From NCBI GenBank assembly GCA_963789785.1, contig CAWBNC010000019.1:116088-180087 (forward strand): DNA of 64,000 bases, written 5' to 3'. The position numbers were made by a program, and so were the translations under genes. This stretch comes from JAEULH01 sp963789785. Its GTDB lineage: Bacteria > Pseudomonadota > Alphaproteobacteria > Rhodospirillales > Defluviicoccaceae. This document shows, piece after piece, positions 20,149 to 32,909 of this stretch (within the stretch, counting starts at the first letter, position 1; the number at the start of each line of letters is the position of its first letter). The notes beneath the pieces are model-generated. The model made no database searches and was not told the origin of the DNA. It saw only the letters and a program-made list of their open reading frames with translations.

Positions 20149-20616
20149 GTGGCCAAAACGATGCGATCGGTGAAGCAACTCCTAGCCGGAAAGAGCGGCG
20201 AGATCCACGCGGTGAGCCCGGACACGTCCGTGTTCAAGGCGCTGTCGATGATGGCCGAACAGGACATCGGCGCGGTGCTGGTCTTCGATGGCGGCAAGGT
20301 GGCCGGCATCCTGACCGAACGGGATTATGCGCGCAAAGGCATCATTACCGGGCGAAGCTCGAAGGACACGCCGGCGGGCGAGCTGATGACGCGCAAGGTC
20401 GTTTTCGCGACGCCGGAGCAGACCGTCGAGCAGTGCATGGCGCTGATGAGCGACGGCGACTTCCGTCACCTGCCGGTGATGGAGGAGGGCAAACTCATCG
20501 GCATCCTCTCCATGCGCGACCTGGTCCGCGAGATCATTTCGCACCAGCGTCACGTCATCGCCGAACTCAGGCGGGATATGATCACTGTCCTGACCCCGGA
20601 TCCCAGCAGCTATTGA
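20149..20616 (+). CDS. CBS-domain pair protein
   Basis: 155 residues made almost entirely of two CBS domains, which bind adenosine nucleotides and usually act as regulatory modules. Clear features are VFKALSMMAEQDIGAVLV, GILTERDYARK, and the second repeat's GDFRHLPVMEEGKLIGILS and SMRDLVR. I prefer GTG 20149 because a strong GGGAGGA ribosome site lies 6 bases upstream; the frame is open further upstream but lacks family sequence. It stands alone, so its partner and ligand are unknown. Confidence 0.88.
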   Translation: MAKTMRSVKQLLAGKSGEIHAVSPDTSVFKALSMMAEQDIGAVLVFDGGKVAGILTERDYARKGIITGRSSKDTPAGELMTRKVVFATPEQTVEQCMALMSDGDFRHLPVMEEGKLIGILSMRDLVREIISHQRHVIAELRRDMITVLTPDPSSY

Positions 20617-20709
20617 CCCTTCACTTCGGCCAGACCGACGCGGCATGCCCGTGCCGCTCGCGCCGCCGCCACGCCACGCCACGTCCAAGCTTCAGCTAGG
20701 AATCTCCAC

Positions 20710-22107
20710 ATGAACGTCGTCGTTCTCCTGCTCGCGCTGGGCCTGCTGATGTTCGTTGCCTATCGCGGCTACAGCGTCATCCTGTTTGCGCCGATCTGCG
20801 CGCTGCTCGCCGTGCTCGCGACCGACCCGGCGCTGGTCGCTCCCGCCTACACCAGCGTGTTTATGGACCGGCTGGCGAACTTCGTGAAGCTGTACTTCCC
20901 GGTCTTCATGCTTGGCGCCGTCTTTGGCAAGGTCATCGAGATTTCCGGCTTCTCAAAGGCGATCGTCTCTTCGGTCGTGCGTCTGGTCGGCCCGAGCCGG
21001 GCAATGCTCTCGATCGTTCTCGTCTGCGCGATCATGACCTATGGCGGAGTGTCCCTGTTCGTGGTGGTCTTCGCCGTCTATCCGTTCGCCGCCGAGCTCT
21101 TCCGTCAGGTTGACATCCCCAAGCGGCTGATCCCGGGAACGATCGCGCTTGGCGCCTTCACCTTCACCATGGATGCACTGCCGGGAACGCCGCAGATCCA
21201 GAACATAATTCCGACGACGTTCTTCCAGACGACGACGTGGGCCGCGCCGTGGCTGGGCGTCGTCGGCGCGATCTTCATCTTTATCGTCGGCATGGGTTAT
21301 CTGGAATTCAACCGCCGCCGCGCCGCTGCGGCCGGAGAAGGTTACGTCAGCGGGAAATACCCTCTGGAGAACGAACCGGAGCCGTTCGAGGACGAAATCC
21401 TGCCGAACGCATTTCTGGCGATCCTGCCGCTCGTTCTCGTCTTCGTCCTCAATAGGGTGTTCACTGACCTCATCCCCGGGCTCTACGGCGAAAGCTTTCA
21501 GTTCTCGCTCGGCAGCGCGGCGCCGACCACCATCGCGATCGCTAAGATCGCTGCCATCTGGGCGGTCGTCGGCGCGCTGATCGTCGGCGTTCTCTTTGTC
21601 GTCGTTTCCGCCTTCGGCGCGGTTCGGATGCGCTTCGGCGATGGCACCAAACTGGCGATCGCAGGCGCGCTGCTGGCCACCCTGAACACCGCTTCCGAAT
21701 ACGGCTTCGGCGGAGTCGTCGCGGCGCTGCCCGGATTCGACACGGTCAGAGTGGCGCTGGAAGCGATTCCAAACCCGCTTGTCAACGAGGCGGTTACGGT
21801 GACCGTGCTCGCTGGCATCACCGGCTCGGCCTCGGGCGGCATGAGCATCGCCCTGGCGGCGATGGCCGAGCAGTTCATAGCCAACGCAAACGCTGCCGGG
21901 ATTCCGCTCGAGGTTCTGCATCGGGTCGCGTCGATGGCCAGTGGCGGGATGGACACACTTCCACATAATGGCGCGGTCATCACCCTGCTCGCTGTGACCG
22001 GATTAACTCACCGTCAGTCCTACAAGGACATTTTCGCCATTACGGTCATCAAGACACTGGCGGTCGCGGTGATAATCAGCTTCTACTACCTGACCGGCAT
22101 CTACTGA
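20710..22107 (+). CDS. GntP-family permease
   Basis: An intact 465-residue inner-membrane protein with about 12 hydrophobic segments. The C-terminal signature (ASMASGGMDTLPHNGAVITLL, then THRQSYKDIFAIT) and GTPQIQNIIPTTFF are typical of the GntP gluconate/organic-acid symporter superfamily. The branch that carries these motifs is often annotated as a hydroxybutyrate or short organic-acid transporter. No catabolic gene lies beside it to name the substrate, so that remains open. Confidence 0.85.
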   Translation: MNVVVLLLALGLLMFVAYRGYSVILFAPICALLAVLATDPALVAPAYTSVFMDRLANFVKLYFPVFMLGAVFGKVIEISGFSKAIVSSVVRLVGPSRAMLSIVLVCAIMTYGGVSLFVVVFAVYPFAAELFRQVDIPKRLIPGTIALGAFTFTMDALPGTPQIQNIIPTTFFQTTTWAAPWLGVVGAIFIFIVGMGYLEFNRRRAAAAGEGYVSGKYPLENEPEPFEDEILPNAFLAILPLVLVFVLNRVFTDLIPGLYGESFQFSLGSAAPTTIAIAKIAAIWAVVGALIVGVLFVVVSAFGAVRMRFGDGTKLAIAGALLATLNTASEYGFGGVVAALPGFDTVRVALEAIPNPLVNEAVTVTVLAGITGSASGGMSIALAAMAEQFIANANAAGIPLEVLHRVASMASGGMDTLPHNGAVITLLAVTGLTHRQSYKDIFAITVIKTLAVAVIISFYYLTGIY

Positions 22108-22330
22108 TACTTTGGCAGCTGCTGGTGGAATGGCTTGGCAAATTGGCGTACATCAAAGGTTAAGGACGAATTCTCACCTAATGCGGAAGCTCGCTGTGCT
22201 AGCTTCGCGTGGACATAGCGATCGGCCGGCGCCCGCTGGTTGATCCGAAAGCGCTCGATGGCTCGTACCCGCGGCGGTCGCCAGAGGGGACGATCCCGCT
22301 GCGGACGATAAAGGATAGGGGAAGGAACAA

Positions 22331-22882
22331 ATGGCTTGGAAGAAACTGACGGCGATCGCAGGCGCCGCCGTGGCGCTCGCGATCTCGACCTCCGGCACCA
22401 TGGCCGCGCAGACCGGCGCCGAGCTGACTGCCGCGGTGCAGAAGACGCTCGCGACATGCTATGAGACCGTCAAGACCTGCAAGGAATTCGGCAACAAGGC
22501 CAGCGGCATTCTCGTCTTTCCCGAGGTAACGAAGGCAGCTATCGGCGTCGGCGGTGAATACGGCGAGGGTGCGCTCGTCATCCACGGCAAGCCAGTGGCC
22601 TTCTACAGCACCACGGCAGCCTCGATTGGGCTGCAGATCGGCGCCGAGCAGCGCTCGCAGGTGATCATGTTCCTCACCGACGAGGCACTGAACAAGTTCC
22701 AGAACAGCGACGGCTGGGAAGTCGGAGGCAATGCCGGAATCACGGTCATCGACACCTCCAAGGCCGGGTCGATCGACGCAAAAACGATGATGGATCCTGT
22801 CGTCGGTTACATCTTCAGCGCGAAAGGCCTGATGGCCGATCTCTCTTTCGAGGGGCAGAAGATTTCCAAGATCAAGCGCTAG
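22331..22882 (+). CDS. SYLF (YSC84-like) domain exported protein 1
   Basis: 183 residues with a clear signal peptide (KKLTAIAGAAVALAISTSGTMAA) followed by a SYLF/Ysc84 domain. The domain shows the pattern ASGILVFPEVTKAAIGVGGEYGEGAL, later AASIGLQIGAEQRSQVIMFLT and the closing GLMADLSFEGQKISKI. SYLF domains bind phospholipids; the bacterial role is poorly known. A GGGGAAGGA ribosome site precedes ATG 22331. A second SYLF gene lies 430 bases downstream. Confidence 0.9.
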   Translation: MAWKKLTAIAGAAVALAISTSGTMAAQTGAELTAAVQKTLATCYETVKTCKEFGNKASGILVFPEVTKAAIGVGGEYGEGALVIHGKPVAFYSTTAASIGLQIGAEQRSQVIMFLTDEALNKFQNSDGWEVGGNAGITVIDTSKAGSIDAKTMMDPVVGYIFSAKGLMADLSFEGQKISKIKR

Positions 22883-22907
22883 GCGCCCGAAACGGCGGTC
22901 GGCGCCT
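22881..22907 (+). terminator. Candidate terminator after the first SYLF gene
   Basis: A 7-base stem (AGGCGCC with GGCGCCT) and a 13-base loop begins at the stop codon and is followed by CTTCTG, a weak T-containing run. It is a plausible but not strong intrinsic terminator. Confidence 0.4.
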
Positions 22908-22966
22908 CTTCTGCATCACATCAGGGAGGCGCGACCGCATCAGAGAGTGAAAGTGGCCGCGACGGA

Positions 22967-23272
22967 ATGCAGGATAGCCGAACCTTCGATGACGTATCCA
23001 CCGATGTTTGGGAACAGGTCAAGACGATTGCTCGTACTCGCTTCGGAACAACCTTCGACCCAGAGACGAGCCCGGCGGGTACAGCGACGACAGCTACTCC
23101 GATTGGAGAGGTTATTATCGATTATGACCTCGATGCGGATGCTGAACAGATTACCTATACCTTGCGGCGGAAGCCTATGCTTATCCTGAGCGGGCAGATC
23201 TGGAGCGGGCTTGAGGAAACTATCGACCGCTGTCGGCAACAGAGCCTGACGGCAATCGGTTGGGCCAAATGA
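22967..23272 (+). CDS. Hypothetical 101-residue protein
   Basis: I do not recognise a family. The product is soluble, with no signal peptide or membrane helix. It has a helical acidic N terminus (TFDDVSTDVWEQVKTIARTRFG), a central Thr/Ala-rich stretch and beta-like segments (GEVIIDYDLDADAEQITYTL). Its codon use matches surrounding genes. It sits between two SYLF-domain genes on the same strand, which suggests but does not prove a shared role. Confidence 0.6.
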   Translation: MQDSRTFDDVSTDVWEQVKTIARTRFGTTFDPETSPAGTATTATPIGEVIIDYDLDADAEQITYTLRRKPMLILSGQIWSGLEETIDRCRQQSLTAIGWAK

Positions 23273-23310
23273 GATCAAGATAATCTTTTTGCTCATAAGG
23301 GAGGAATGAC

Positions 23311-23888
23311 ATGCGCATCGCGTTACACGCCAAGCTGGCTTGGCTCTTCATCGCCGTTCTCGCCATCGGGCTCGCACACGCGGCGCCAGCGTCGGCGGCG
23401 TCGTCCGATACGTTCGCCAAGATTGATACCCGCTCAAAGGCAGCTTTGCAGGAGCTGTTCAAGGCTCAGCCGAAGTCCAGGGACTTCGCCAATAGGGCCG
23501 ACGCGATCCTGGTGATTCCCCACTACTCCCGCGGCGGATTTATCATTGGCGGTGGCTATGGCGCGGGCGCGCTGATGCGGGGCGGGCGGATTGTCGACCA
23601 CTACGAGGTCAGATCGGGATCGATCGGCCTTCAGGCCGGCTACATGGAGCGTGACCAGATTATCATGTTCATGACACCGGCGGCGCTCCAGAGCTTCACG
23701 GAGGGGAAGGACTGGGAGTTCGGCGTCGATGCCTCGTTCGCGGTAATCGACACGGGACTGGGCGGAACGATTTCCGGCGCCGACTGAATGTTCCAGTAGT
23801 GGTCTTCATCAACGACGCGCGCGGGCTGATGGGCAGCGTTGCTTTTTCCGCCGATCAGTACCTCCGGATGGAACCTGAGGCGAAATAA
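23311..23888 (+). CDS. SYLF (YSC84-like) domain exported protein 2 (one frameshift)
   Basis: A signal peptide (WLFIAVLAIGLAHAAPASA) leads into a SYLF domain with RADAILVIPHYSRGGFIIGGGYGAGAL, SGSIGLQAGYMERDQIIMFMT and FAVIDTGLGG. The reading frame stops at 23787. Supplying one missing C in GCCGAC(C)TGAAT continues the domain as LNVPVVVF, INDARGLMGSVAFS and a TAA at 23886-23888. The continuation is exactly the expected SYLF C terminus, so the stop is probably an assembly error. A strong GGGAGGA ribosome site precedes ATG 23311. Confidence 0.85.
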
Positions 23889-23924
23889 GCCGAAACGGTC
23901 GGTGGCCGAAAGCGGCCGTCGACC

Positions 23925-25063
23925 GTGGCATCGACCGAACAGGGACGCAGGGTCGAGGCGTTAGCCGGCCTTGCGGCCCTGGCGTTCATAGCGGTCGGCT
24001 GCATCATCGTCCTTGGGCCGTTCCTGACGGCGCTGGCGTGGGCGCTGATCCTCGTTTTCGTCACCTGGCCGCTCTACCTGCGGGTCCAGAGGCTGGTCGG
24101 CGGACGGCCGACGCTCGCCGCGGCGATTGATGACGGTTGTTCTCGCCGTGGCCTTGCTGGTCCCGATGTTCGCCGTTGGTAGCGGCGTCACCGAAAGCGC
24201 CATTCGCAGCGTCAATCAGATCCAAGGTGTGCTCGCCGCTGGGCTTCCGGAGCCGCCCGCGTGGCTCGCCGACATCCCGCTCATCGGCCCCGACCTGGCG
24301 AAGCAATGGAACGCTGTCGATGATGCACGCATTGCCGAAACGGTGCGCAGCCTCATCGGCCCGGCAAGCCAGTGGGTGCTGAAGATCGGCGCGCCGGATC
24401 GGCAGCGGCCTGATCGAATCTGACCCTGAGCGTCGTTGCGGCGTTCTTCTTTTACCGCGACGGCGCCGCCGCTTCCATACGGCTCACAGCGCTTGCCCAG
24501 CGACTCGGCGGCGAGCGCGCGCATCGGCTGATGCGCGTGGCCGAGGGCACGACGAAAGGCGTCGTCTATGGCGTTATCGGTACGGCGCTGGCTCAGGCGA
24601 CGCTGGCTGCGATCGGCCTGTGGATCGCGGGCATTCCAGCATGGCTGTTCCTGGGGTTCATCACTTTCTTTGTCTCGATCGTGCCGCCGGGCGCGCCGCT
24701 GATCTGGCTGCCGGCGACGGCCTGGCTGGTCTACAACGACCAGATCGGCTGGGCGATCTTCATGGGCGTCTGGGGATTCTTCGTCGTCAGCGGGATCGAC
24801 AACTTCCTCAAGCCCTATTTCATCAGCCGCGGCAGCGCCATGCCGCTGCTTCTGGTTCTTCTCGGTGTCTTCGGCGGCGCGCTCGCCTTCGGCTTCCTTG
24901 GCGTCTTTCTCGGGCCTATTTTCATTGCCGTCGGCTATACTTTGGTGCGCGAATGGAGCGCCTTCGAGGCGCCGCCCGGCGACAGCGTAGTGCTACCGGG
25001 GCCGCCCGACTGCGCCGAGCGAAAGCGCCTCACGCCGACGGCAGCGCCCGTTCGGGCGTGTAA
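23925..25063 (+). CDS. AI-2E/PerM-family membrane transporter (frameshifted)
   Basis: A polytopic inner-membrane protein of the AI-2 exporter/PerM family. The readable parts are ALAGLAALAFIAVGCIIVLG with FLTALAWALILVFVTWPLY, then ESAIRSVNQIQGV, then the long conserved half (VVYGVIGTALAQATLAAIG; FITFFVSIVPPGAPLIWLPA; GIDNFLKPYFISRGSAMPLL; LGVFGGALAFGFLGVFLGPIF). The frame changes near 24125 and 24410. The end is uncertain: the main frame runs past 25063 into the converging gene, and a further one-base shift gives a stop at 25063. The transported substrate is unknown. Confidence 0.8.
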
Positions 25064-25862
25064 TCGGGAAGCGCCAGCCGGTCTTCGGCGCCCACCGCGG
25101 CGGAAACGTCGAGCGCGTAGGTCCGCATCACCCGTGGGGTCAGATCGCGAAGCCAGTCTTCGGCCGCGGGCGAAACCGCGACTTCCTCGATCATGGCCGC
25201 CGACGTGGACCGCGACGCCGCAGCCACGTCCGAGGCAGGTCGTCGCCGCTGCTTTCCCGCGCGCGTCAGGATCGCCCGCACTTCGCGCTCATGGGCAAGG
25301 GCGTTACTCTTGGTCAGGGCCTTCTCCGCCGGATCGCCCGGTGCAATTCAGCGCCGCCGCATCGACGTAGCGCACAAAGTCGACCGAAATCGACATCTCC
25401 GGCGCGGCGGCAAGCGCAGCGCGCAGCTTGCCGATGGTGCTGCGGATCGCGACCACCTTGCCCGGCGCGCGGTAGCCCTTCCAGAGTGCCATCTGGTCGG
25501 GACCGGCGGCATGCCAGCAGTTCGCCCAGACCAGCGCCGGCGGCTGGTAGCTGCGAATGGTGTTGACGAGGCTGTCCTGCTCGCCTTCCTGGGTCTTGCG
25601 CGACCACCAGCGTTCGAGACGCCCCATCTTCGGCTGCGGCGCAACGGCCTGCTCGGCCAGGCGCATCACCTCCTCGGGCAGCGTCCGCAGGCCGATTCCG
25701 CCATCGTCGGCGCGCCCGGCGAACGGATCTTCCAGCGTATCGAGACGGGCGAAGAACAACGCCTTGCGATCCAGCAGATCGACGAACTGGGCGAAACTCC
25801 AGGAACCGCCAAATCTGCTGGTTGTCGCTTCCGGATACGGCTCCGTCGTTTTGATCGAACAT
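25030..25862 (-). CDS. DUF2971-like hypothetical protein (frameshifted)
   Basis: Reading from ATG 25862 gives MFDQNDGAV, then IWRFLEF. After frame changes near 25795 comes ALFFARLDTLEDPFAG, a region with CWHAAGPDQMALWKGY, and AIRSTIGKL. The pattern (ALFFAR-D-DPF, then WH-MW--Y, then AI-ST) is what I associate with DUF2971-type bacterial proteins, but I cannot verify the family here. The C-terminal part continues in another frame to a stop at 25030. It converges on the AI-2E family gene. Function is unknown. Confidence 0.55.
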
Positions 25863-26105
25863 CTCTCTTGCTCCCGAACGTGCTGCTTTCACGCGACTGG
25901 TTTCCTGGCGGCACGATGCGCCGCGGACACGGCCGGAAAATGCACTTCGTCCCGCCTGTCAGGCCCACCGTCCCGGTTCTACTCCCCGCGCCGGCCGGAT
26001 GCCAAGATCGCGCGGATGTCACAGGTCGCAAGCCCGCGACGCTTCGCGATCATGCGATAGGATGCTGGCCAAGGTTACCACGCAGGCTCGGTGCGGAGTT
26101 CACGG

Positions 26106-27921
26106 ATGTTGGCTGAAGCGGCAATATTTCTCACAGCGGCGGTGCTCGCGGTACCGCTATCGCGGCGCCTGGGTCTCGGCTCCGTTCTCGGCTATCTCGT
26201 CGCCGGCACCGTCATCGGCCCCGCCGGGCTCGGCATCGTCTTCAACGTCAACGACATCCTGCACTTCGCCGAGTTCGGCGTCGTCCTACTGCTGTTCATC
26301 ATCGGTCTTGAACTGCAGCCGAGCCGACTGTGGACCTTGCGCAAGGCAATTTTTGGCATGGGCGCGGCGCAGGTCCTGGTCACTGGCGCGGCCCTGACCG
26401 GCACCGCGGTCGCCATGGGCGTCGCGCCTGCTCGCCGCGTGTCGTCATCGGGCTGACGCTGGCGCTGTCCTCGACCGCCTTCGCCCTGCAAAATCTCGCC
26501 GAGAAGAACCAGCTAACCACGCGCCATGGTCGCGCCGCGTTTTCCATCCTGCTGTTCCAGGACCTCGCCGCCATACCGCTGATCGCGTTCGTTCCGCTGC
26601 TCGGTCCGCACGGCCCCGGCCCGATGGGCGAAGCCGACCTGCTCAAGGCCGGCCTGACCATCGGCGTGCTCATCGCGGTCTGTGTCGGCGGCCGCTACCT
26701 GCTGCGCTACGCCCTGCGCATCGTCGCTTTGGCCGCCATTCGCGAGCTGTTCACGGCGATGGCGCTGCTTGTCGTCGTCGCCATCGCCCTGCTGATGCAG
26801 TCGCTCGGCCTGTCGATGGCGCTGGGCGCCTTTCTCGCCGGCCTGTTGCTCGCCAACTCGGAATACCGCCACGCCCTGGAAGCCGATATCGAGCCCTTCA
26901 AGGGGCTTCTCCTCGGCCTATTCTTCATCTCCGTCGGAATGTCGCTCAACCTCGGGATGATCGTCGGCCGTCCCGGCACCGTCGCGGCACTGGTCGCCGG
27001 TCTGGTCGCGATCAAGCTTGCAGTGCTCTACGTCATCGGCCGGACCAACGGGCTGGGCCCGTCCTCGGCGCGCGCCCTCGCCATCTCCATCTCCCAGGGC
27101 GGCGAGTTCGCCTTCGTGATCTTCGCTGTCGCCACCGGCACCGCCACACTCGATACCGCCGATGCCGATCTGCTTAAGGCGGTCGTCACGCTGTCCATGG
27201 CGACGACGCCGATTCTTGCCGCCTGCGAAGAGTATGTCATGAAGCGCCGCCTTGCCCGGCTCGCCTCGTCGCCGGAGTACGATGAGCCGCCCGAAGAGCA
27301 GCGCCAGGTGATCATCGCCGGCTTCGGCCGCTTTGGCCAGATCGTCGCGCGGATCCTCCGCGCCAAAAAGATCCCTTTTATCGCGCTCGAGATCAGCCCC
27401 GATCAGGTCGATTTCGTTCGGACGTTCGGCAACGAGGTGTTCTACGGCGATGCGTCGCGGATCGACCTGCTGCGCGCGGCCAAGGCCGATCAGGCGGCGG
27501 CTCTGGTTATCGCCATCGACGAGCCCGACGCCTCGGTCCGGACGGCCCAGACGGTGCGGGAGAATTTCCCCGACCTGCCCGTCTACGCCCGGGCGCGCAA
27601 TCGCAATCACGCCTACAGGCTGATGGACGCGGGCGTCACTGTCGTCTGGCGGGAGACCTTCCTGTCGAGCATCGACATGGCCCGGGCGGTTCTGCAGGGC
27701 CTAGGGGTTCCCGAGAGCGAGGCCAGGACAGCGACCGAAACCTTCCGCCGCCATGACGAACGGCGGCTCTACGCCCACCACGGCCTGCACAACGACAGAC
27801 AGCGCATGCAGGATCTCGCCAAGGCCGCGACCAAGGAGCTTGAAGAGCTGTTCGCGGCGGACGCGGCCGAATCAAACGACGGTGACGGGCGCGGGAAGCG
27901 GGCGCTGCCGGATGCCTCTGA

Positions 27922-27934
<13 letters not shown>
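26106..27934 (+). CDS. Kef-type K+/H+ antiporter with RCK domain (one frameshift)
   Basis: A CPA2-family monovalent cation:proton antiporter of about 609 residues. The membrane part shows GLGSVLGYLVAGTVIGP, FAEFGVVLLLFIIGLELQP and, after a frame change near 26440, VIGLTLALSSTAFALQNLAEK, FSILLFQDLAAIPLIA and ISQGGEFAFVIF. The cytosolic RCK_N domain has the Rossmann motif GFGRFGQ and the family motif YGDASRIDLLRAA. This resembles KefB/KefC, which protect cells against electrophiles, but no ancillary kefF/kefG gene is next to it. Its last 13 bases overlap the end of secA on the other strand. Confidence 0.9.
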
Positions 27935-30658
<2,724 letters not shown>

Positions 30659-30800
30659 CCATTTCCCCGAGAATGACGCAAAAATCAGCGCGGCCGGCGC
30701 CAGCGAGCCGATCGCTGCCACGGCCAAGAGATAGACGTGGCGTCGGCCCCTGTCAATCGAACCGCCCAAGGCAATTCCCCGGCAACCGCCAGCATTTACG

Positions 30801-30840
30801 CCCGGCTTCCCCGGCTTCCCCCGGCGTTTCCCCGGCGTCC
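30801..30840. repeat. Short C/G-rich imperfect tandem repeat in the secA-argJ gap
   Basis: The 306-base gap between the divergent secA and argJ genes contains four imperfect head-to-tail units of about 9-10 bases built on CCCCGGCTT / CCCCGGCGTT. The rest of the gap shows no gene; it should contain both promoters. Confidence 0.5.
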
Positions 30841-30964
30841 GGTGCCATCTTGTGCCGAAGCAGGCGTTGTGCATTATCGCCGCGATCGTCATCCGCAACG
30901 CCGCCGAACTGAAAGCGTGCGCCGAACAGTCGAAGGCTTTTCCCAACCTCGGGATTTTGCACCC

Positions 30965-32199
30965 ATGACCGGCATCTCCCCTCTGGCACCCGCGCGCTTC
31001 CCCGAGATGCCGCCGGTGCGCGGCCTTCGTCTCGCTACCGCCGCCGCCGCGCTGCGCTACCGCGACCGCGATGACGTGCTGCTCGTGGCGCTCGATCCCG
31101 ATACCGCCGTCGCCGGCGTTTTCACCCGCTCGCGGACGGCCGCCGCGCCGGTTCTGTGGTGCCGGCAGATTCTGGGCAATGGTCGTGCCCGCGGCCTCGT
31201 CGTCAACGCCGGCAACGCCAACGCCTTCACCGGCGCGGCTGGCGACCGGGCGGTGCAGCAGGCCGCTATCGCCGCGGCGGGCATTCTCGGCTGTCCCGCC
31301 GATCAGGTGTTCGTGGCGTCGACCGGCGTCATCGGCGAGGTTCCCGCAGTTGATCGCCTCGTTCGCGCTCTGCCGGGCCTGCACAACGACCTCGGCGAAG
31401 GCGACTTGGGAGGCCGCGGCGCGGGCCATCGCCACGACCGACACCTTCGCCAAGGGCTGCCGCGCGGACGACCCAGATCGAAGGCCGGCCAGTGACGCAT
31501 CAACGGCATCGCCAAGGGCTCCGGGATGATCGCCCCTGACATGGCGACGATGCTGGCCTTCGTCTTCACCGACGCCGCGATCGCGCCGGCGGCCCTGCAG
31601 CGCCTCGCCCGGGACGCGGTCGCACGCTCGTTCAACTGCATCACCGTCGACGGCGATACCTCGACCAACGACACCCTCCTCGCCGTTCGCCACCGGCGCC
31701 GCCGGGCATGCGCCGGTGAGCGACGCGGCCGACCCCCGCCTCGATGCGTTCCGCGTCGCGCTTCGAAGAGGTCCTGGTCGACCTGGCGACGCAGGTGGTG
31801 CGCGACGGCGAAGGCGCGACCAAGTTCGTCACCGTCACCGTCAGCGGCGCCGAAACCGACGCCGCGGCGCGAACCATCGCGCTCTCCATCGCCAATTCGC
31901 CGCTGGTGAAGACCGCCATCGCCGGCGAGGACGCCAACTGGGGGCGCATCGTCATGGCCGTCGGCAAGGCCGGCGAGCGGATCGATCGCGACCGGCTGGC
32001 GATCACCATCGGCGGCTTTGCCGTCGCTGCCGATGGCGGGCCGGTGCCGGGCTACGACGAGGCGCCGGTGGCGGTGCACATGAAAGGCGCAGACGTCACG
32101 ATCGGCGTCGATGTCGGCGTCGGCGGCGGCGCAGCGACGGTGTGGACCTGCGATCTGACCCACGACTACATCGACATCAACGCCTCGTACCGTTCGTGA
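30965..32199 (+). CDS. argJ: Bifunctional ornithine acetyltransferase / N-acetylglutamate synthase ArgJ (frameshifted)
   Basis: It recycles acetyl groups in arginine biosynthesis. The precursor self-cleaves before a conserved Thr in the MATML motif, here GMIAPDMATMLAF. Readable pieces are GLRLATAAAALRYRDRDDVLLVAL, GLVVNAGNANAFTGAAG, FVASTGVIGE, CITVDGDTSTNDT, and the C-terminal half ending DLTHDYIDINASYRS. The frame changes near 31405, 31500, 31690 and 31760. A mutT gene follows on the same strand, a common arrangement in alphaproteobacteria. Confidence 0.92.
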
Positions 32200-32295
32200 G
32201 GGGGCCGTGACGCGGGCCGGATCCGCGGCTGCCTGCACGCCGCGGCCGGCGATCCGCTCCCGCCCCTGCCGATCCTGCTCGTCGCCGCCGTCGCC

Positions 32296-32664
32296 ATGGT
32301 CGATGTCGACGGCCGGGTGCTGCTGGCGCAGCGGCCGGTGGGCAAGGCGATGGCCGGGCTGTGGGAATTCCCCGGCGGCAAAGTGGATGCGGGCGAGACG
32401 CCGGAAGCCTGCGTCGTCCGCGAGCTTCGCGAGGAGCTCGGCGTCGATATCACGCAGAGCTGCCTGGCGCCGTTCACCTTCGCCTCGCATCGCTACGACG
32501 AGGCGCATCTGCTCATGCCGCTCTACCTCTGCCGGGTGTGGAAGGGCACGCCGCACCCGCGCGAGGGCCAGGCGCTGAAATGGCTGCGGCCGCGGGCGAT
32601 GACCGCGCTGGCGATGCCGCCGGCGGATGCGCCGCTGGTCGCCATGCTGCGCGATTTTCTGTAG
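32296..32664 (+). CDS. mutT: MutT-type Nudix hydrolase, copy A
   Basis: A Nudix protein that in this family hydrolyses 8-oxo-dGTP. The Nudix box is intact: GGKVDAGETPEACVVRELREE, including the metal-binding Glu pair, and GLWEFPGGK precedes it. The first beta strand (LLVAAVAMVDVDG) is encoded upstream of ATG 32296, so the true start is probably earlier. A GTG at 32207, eight bases after the argJ stop, would serve if one base were miscalled between it and 32260. The gene and the start of the following panE are repeated at 33.6 kb as copy B. Confidence 0.88.
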   Translation: MVDVDGRVLLAQRPVGKAMAGLWEFPGGKVDAGETPEACVVRELREELGVDITQSCLAPFTFASHRYDEAHLLMPLYLCRVWKGTPHPREGQALKWLRPRAMTALAMPPADAPLVAMLRDFL

Positions 32665-32717
32665 GTTCGCTCTCGGCCTGGAAAGCGGGCAAGGCGAGAG
32701 CGCGGAAGGAGCGCGCG

Positions 32718-32909
32718 ATGAAGATCCTGTTTCTCGGCGCCGGCGCCACCGGCGGTTACTTCGGCGGCAGGATGGCCGCGGCCGGCGTTGACGCGGCCTT
32801 TCTCGTCCGACCGAAGCGCGCCGCCCGGCTGCCCACCGCCTACTTTCACCTGAAGGCCGACGAGAACCGCAGCCGCCGGAGGGCGCCTAAGTCGAGCCAG
32901 CCTCATTGA
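32718..32909 (+). pseudogene. panE remnant with a large internal deletion (copy A)
   Basis: The first 38 codons match intact panE at 34034 (MKILFLGAGATGGYFGG onward). The sequence then jumps straight to the panE C terminus (TAYFHLKADENR versus TAYCHLKAYENR). The lost part is about 770 bases. In the intact copy the two breakpoints share CGCCTGCGC (34142-34150 and 34910-34918), so deletion between short direct repeats is the simplest explanation. The remnant is more diverged from panE than the second duplication is, so it is older. It cannot encode a working enzyme. Confidence 0.85.

Noticed and set aside
30659..31693. N-terminal extension of the SecA frame far upstream of ATG 30658
   Set aside because: The frame is open by chance across the promoter gap and argJ on the other strand. 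Conserved SecA begins at MFGALARRVF.
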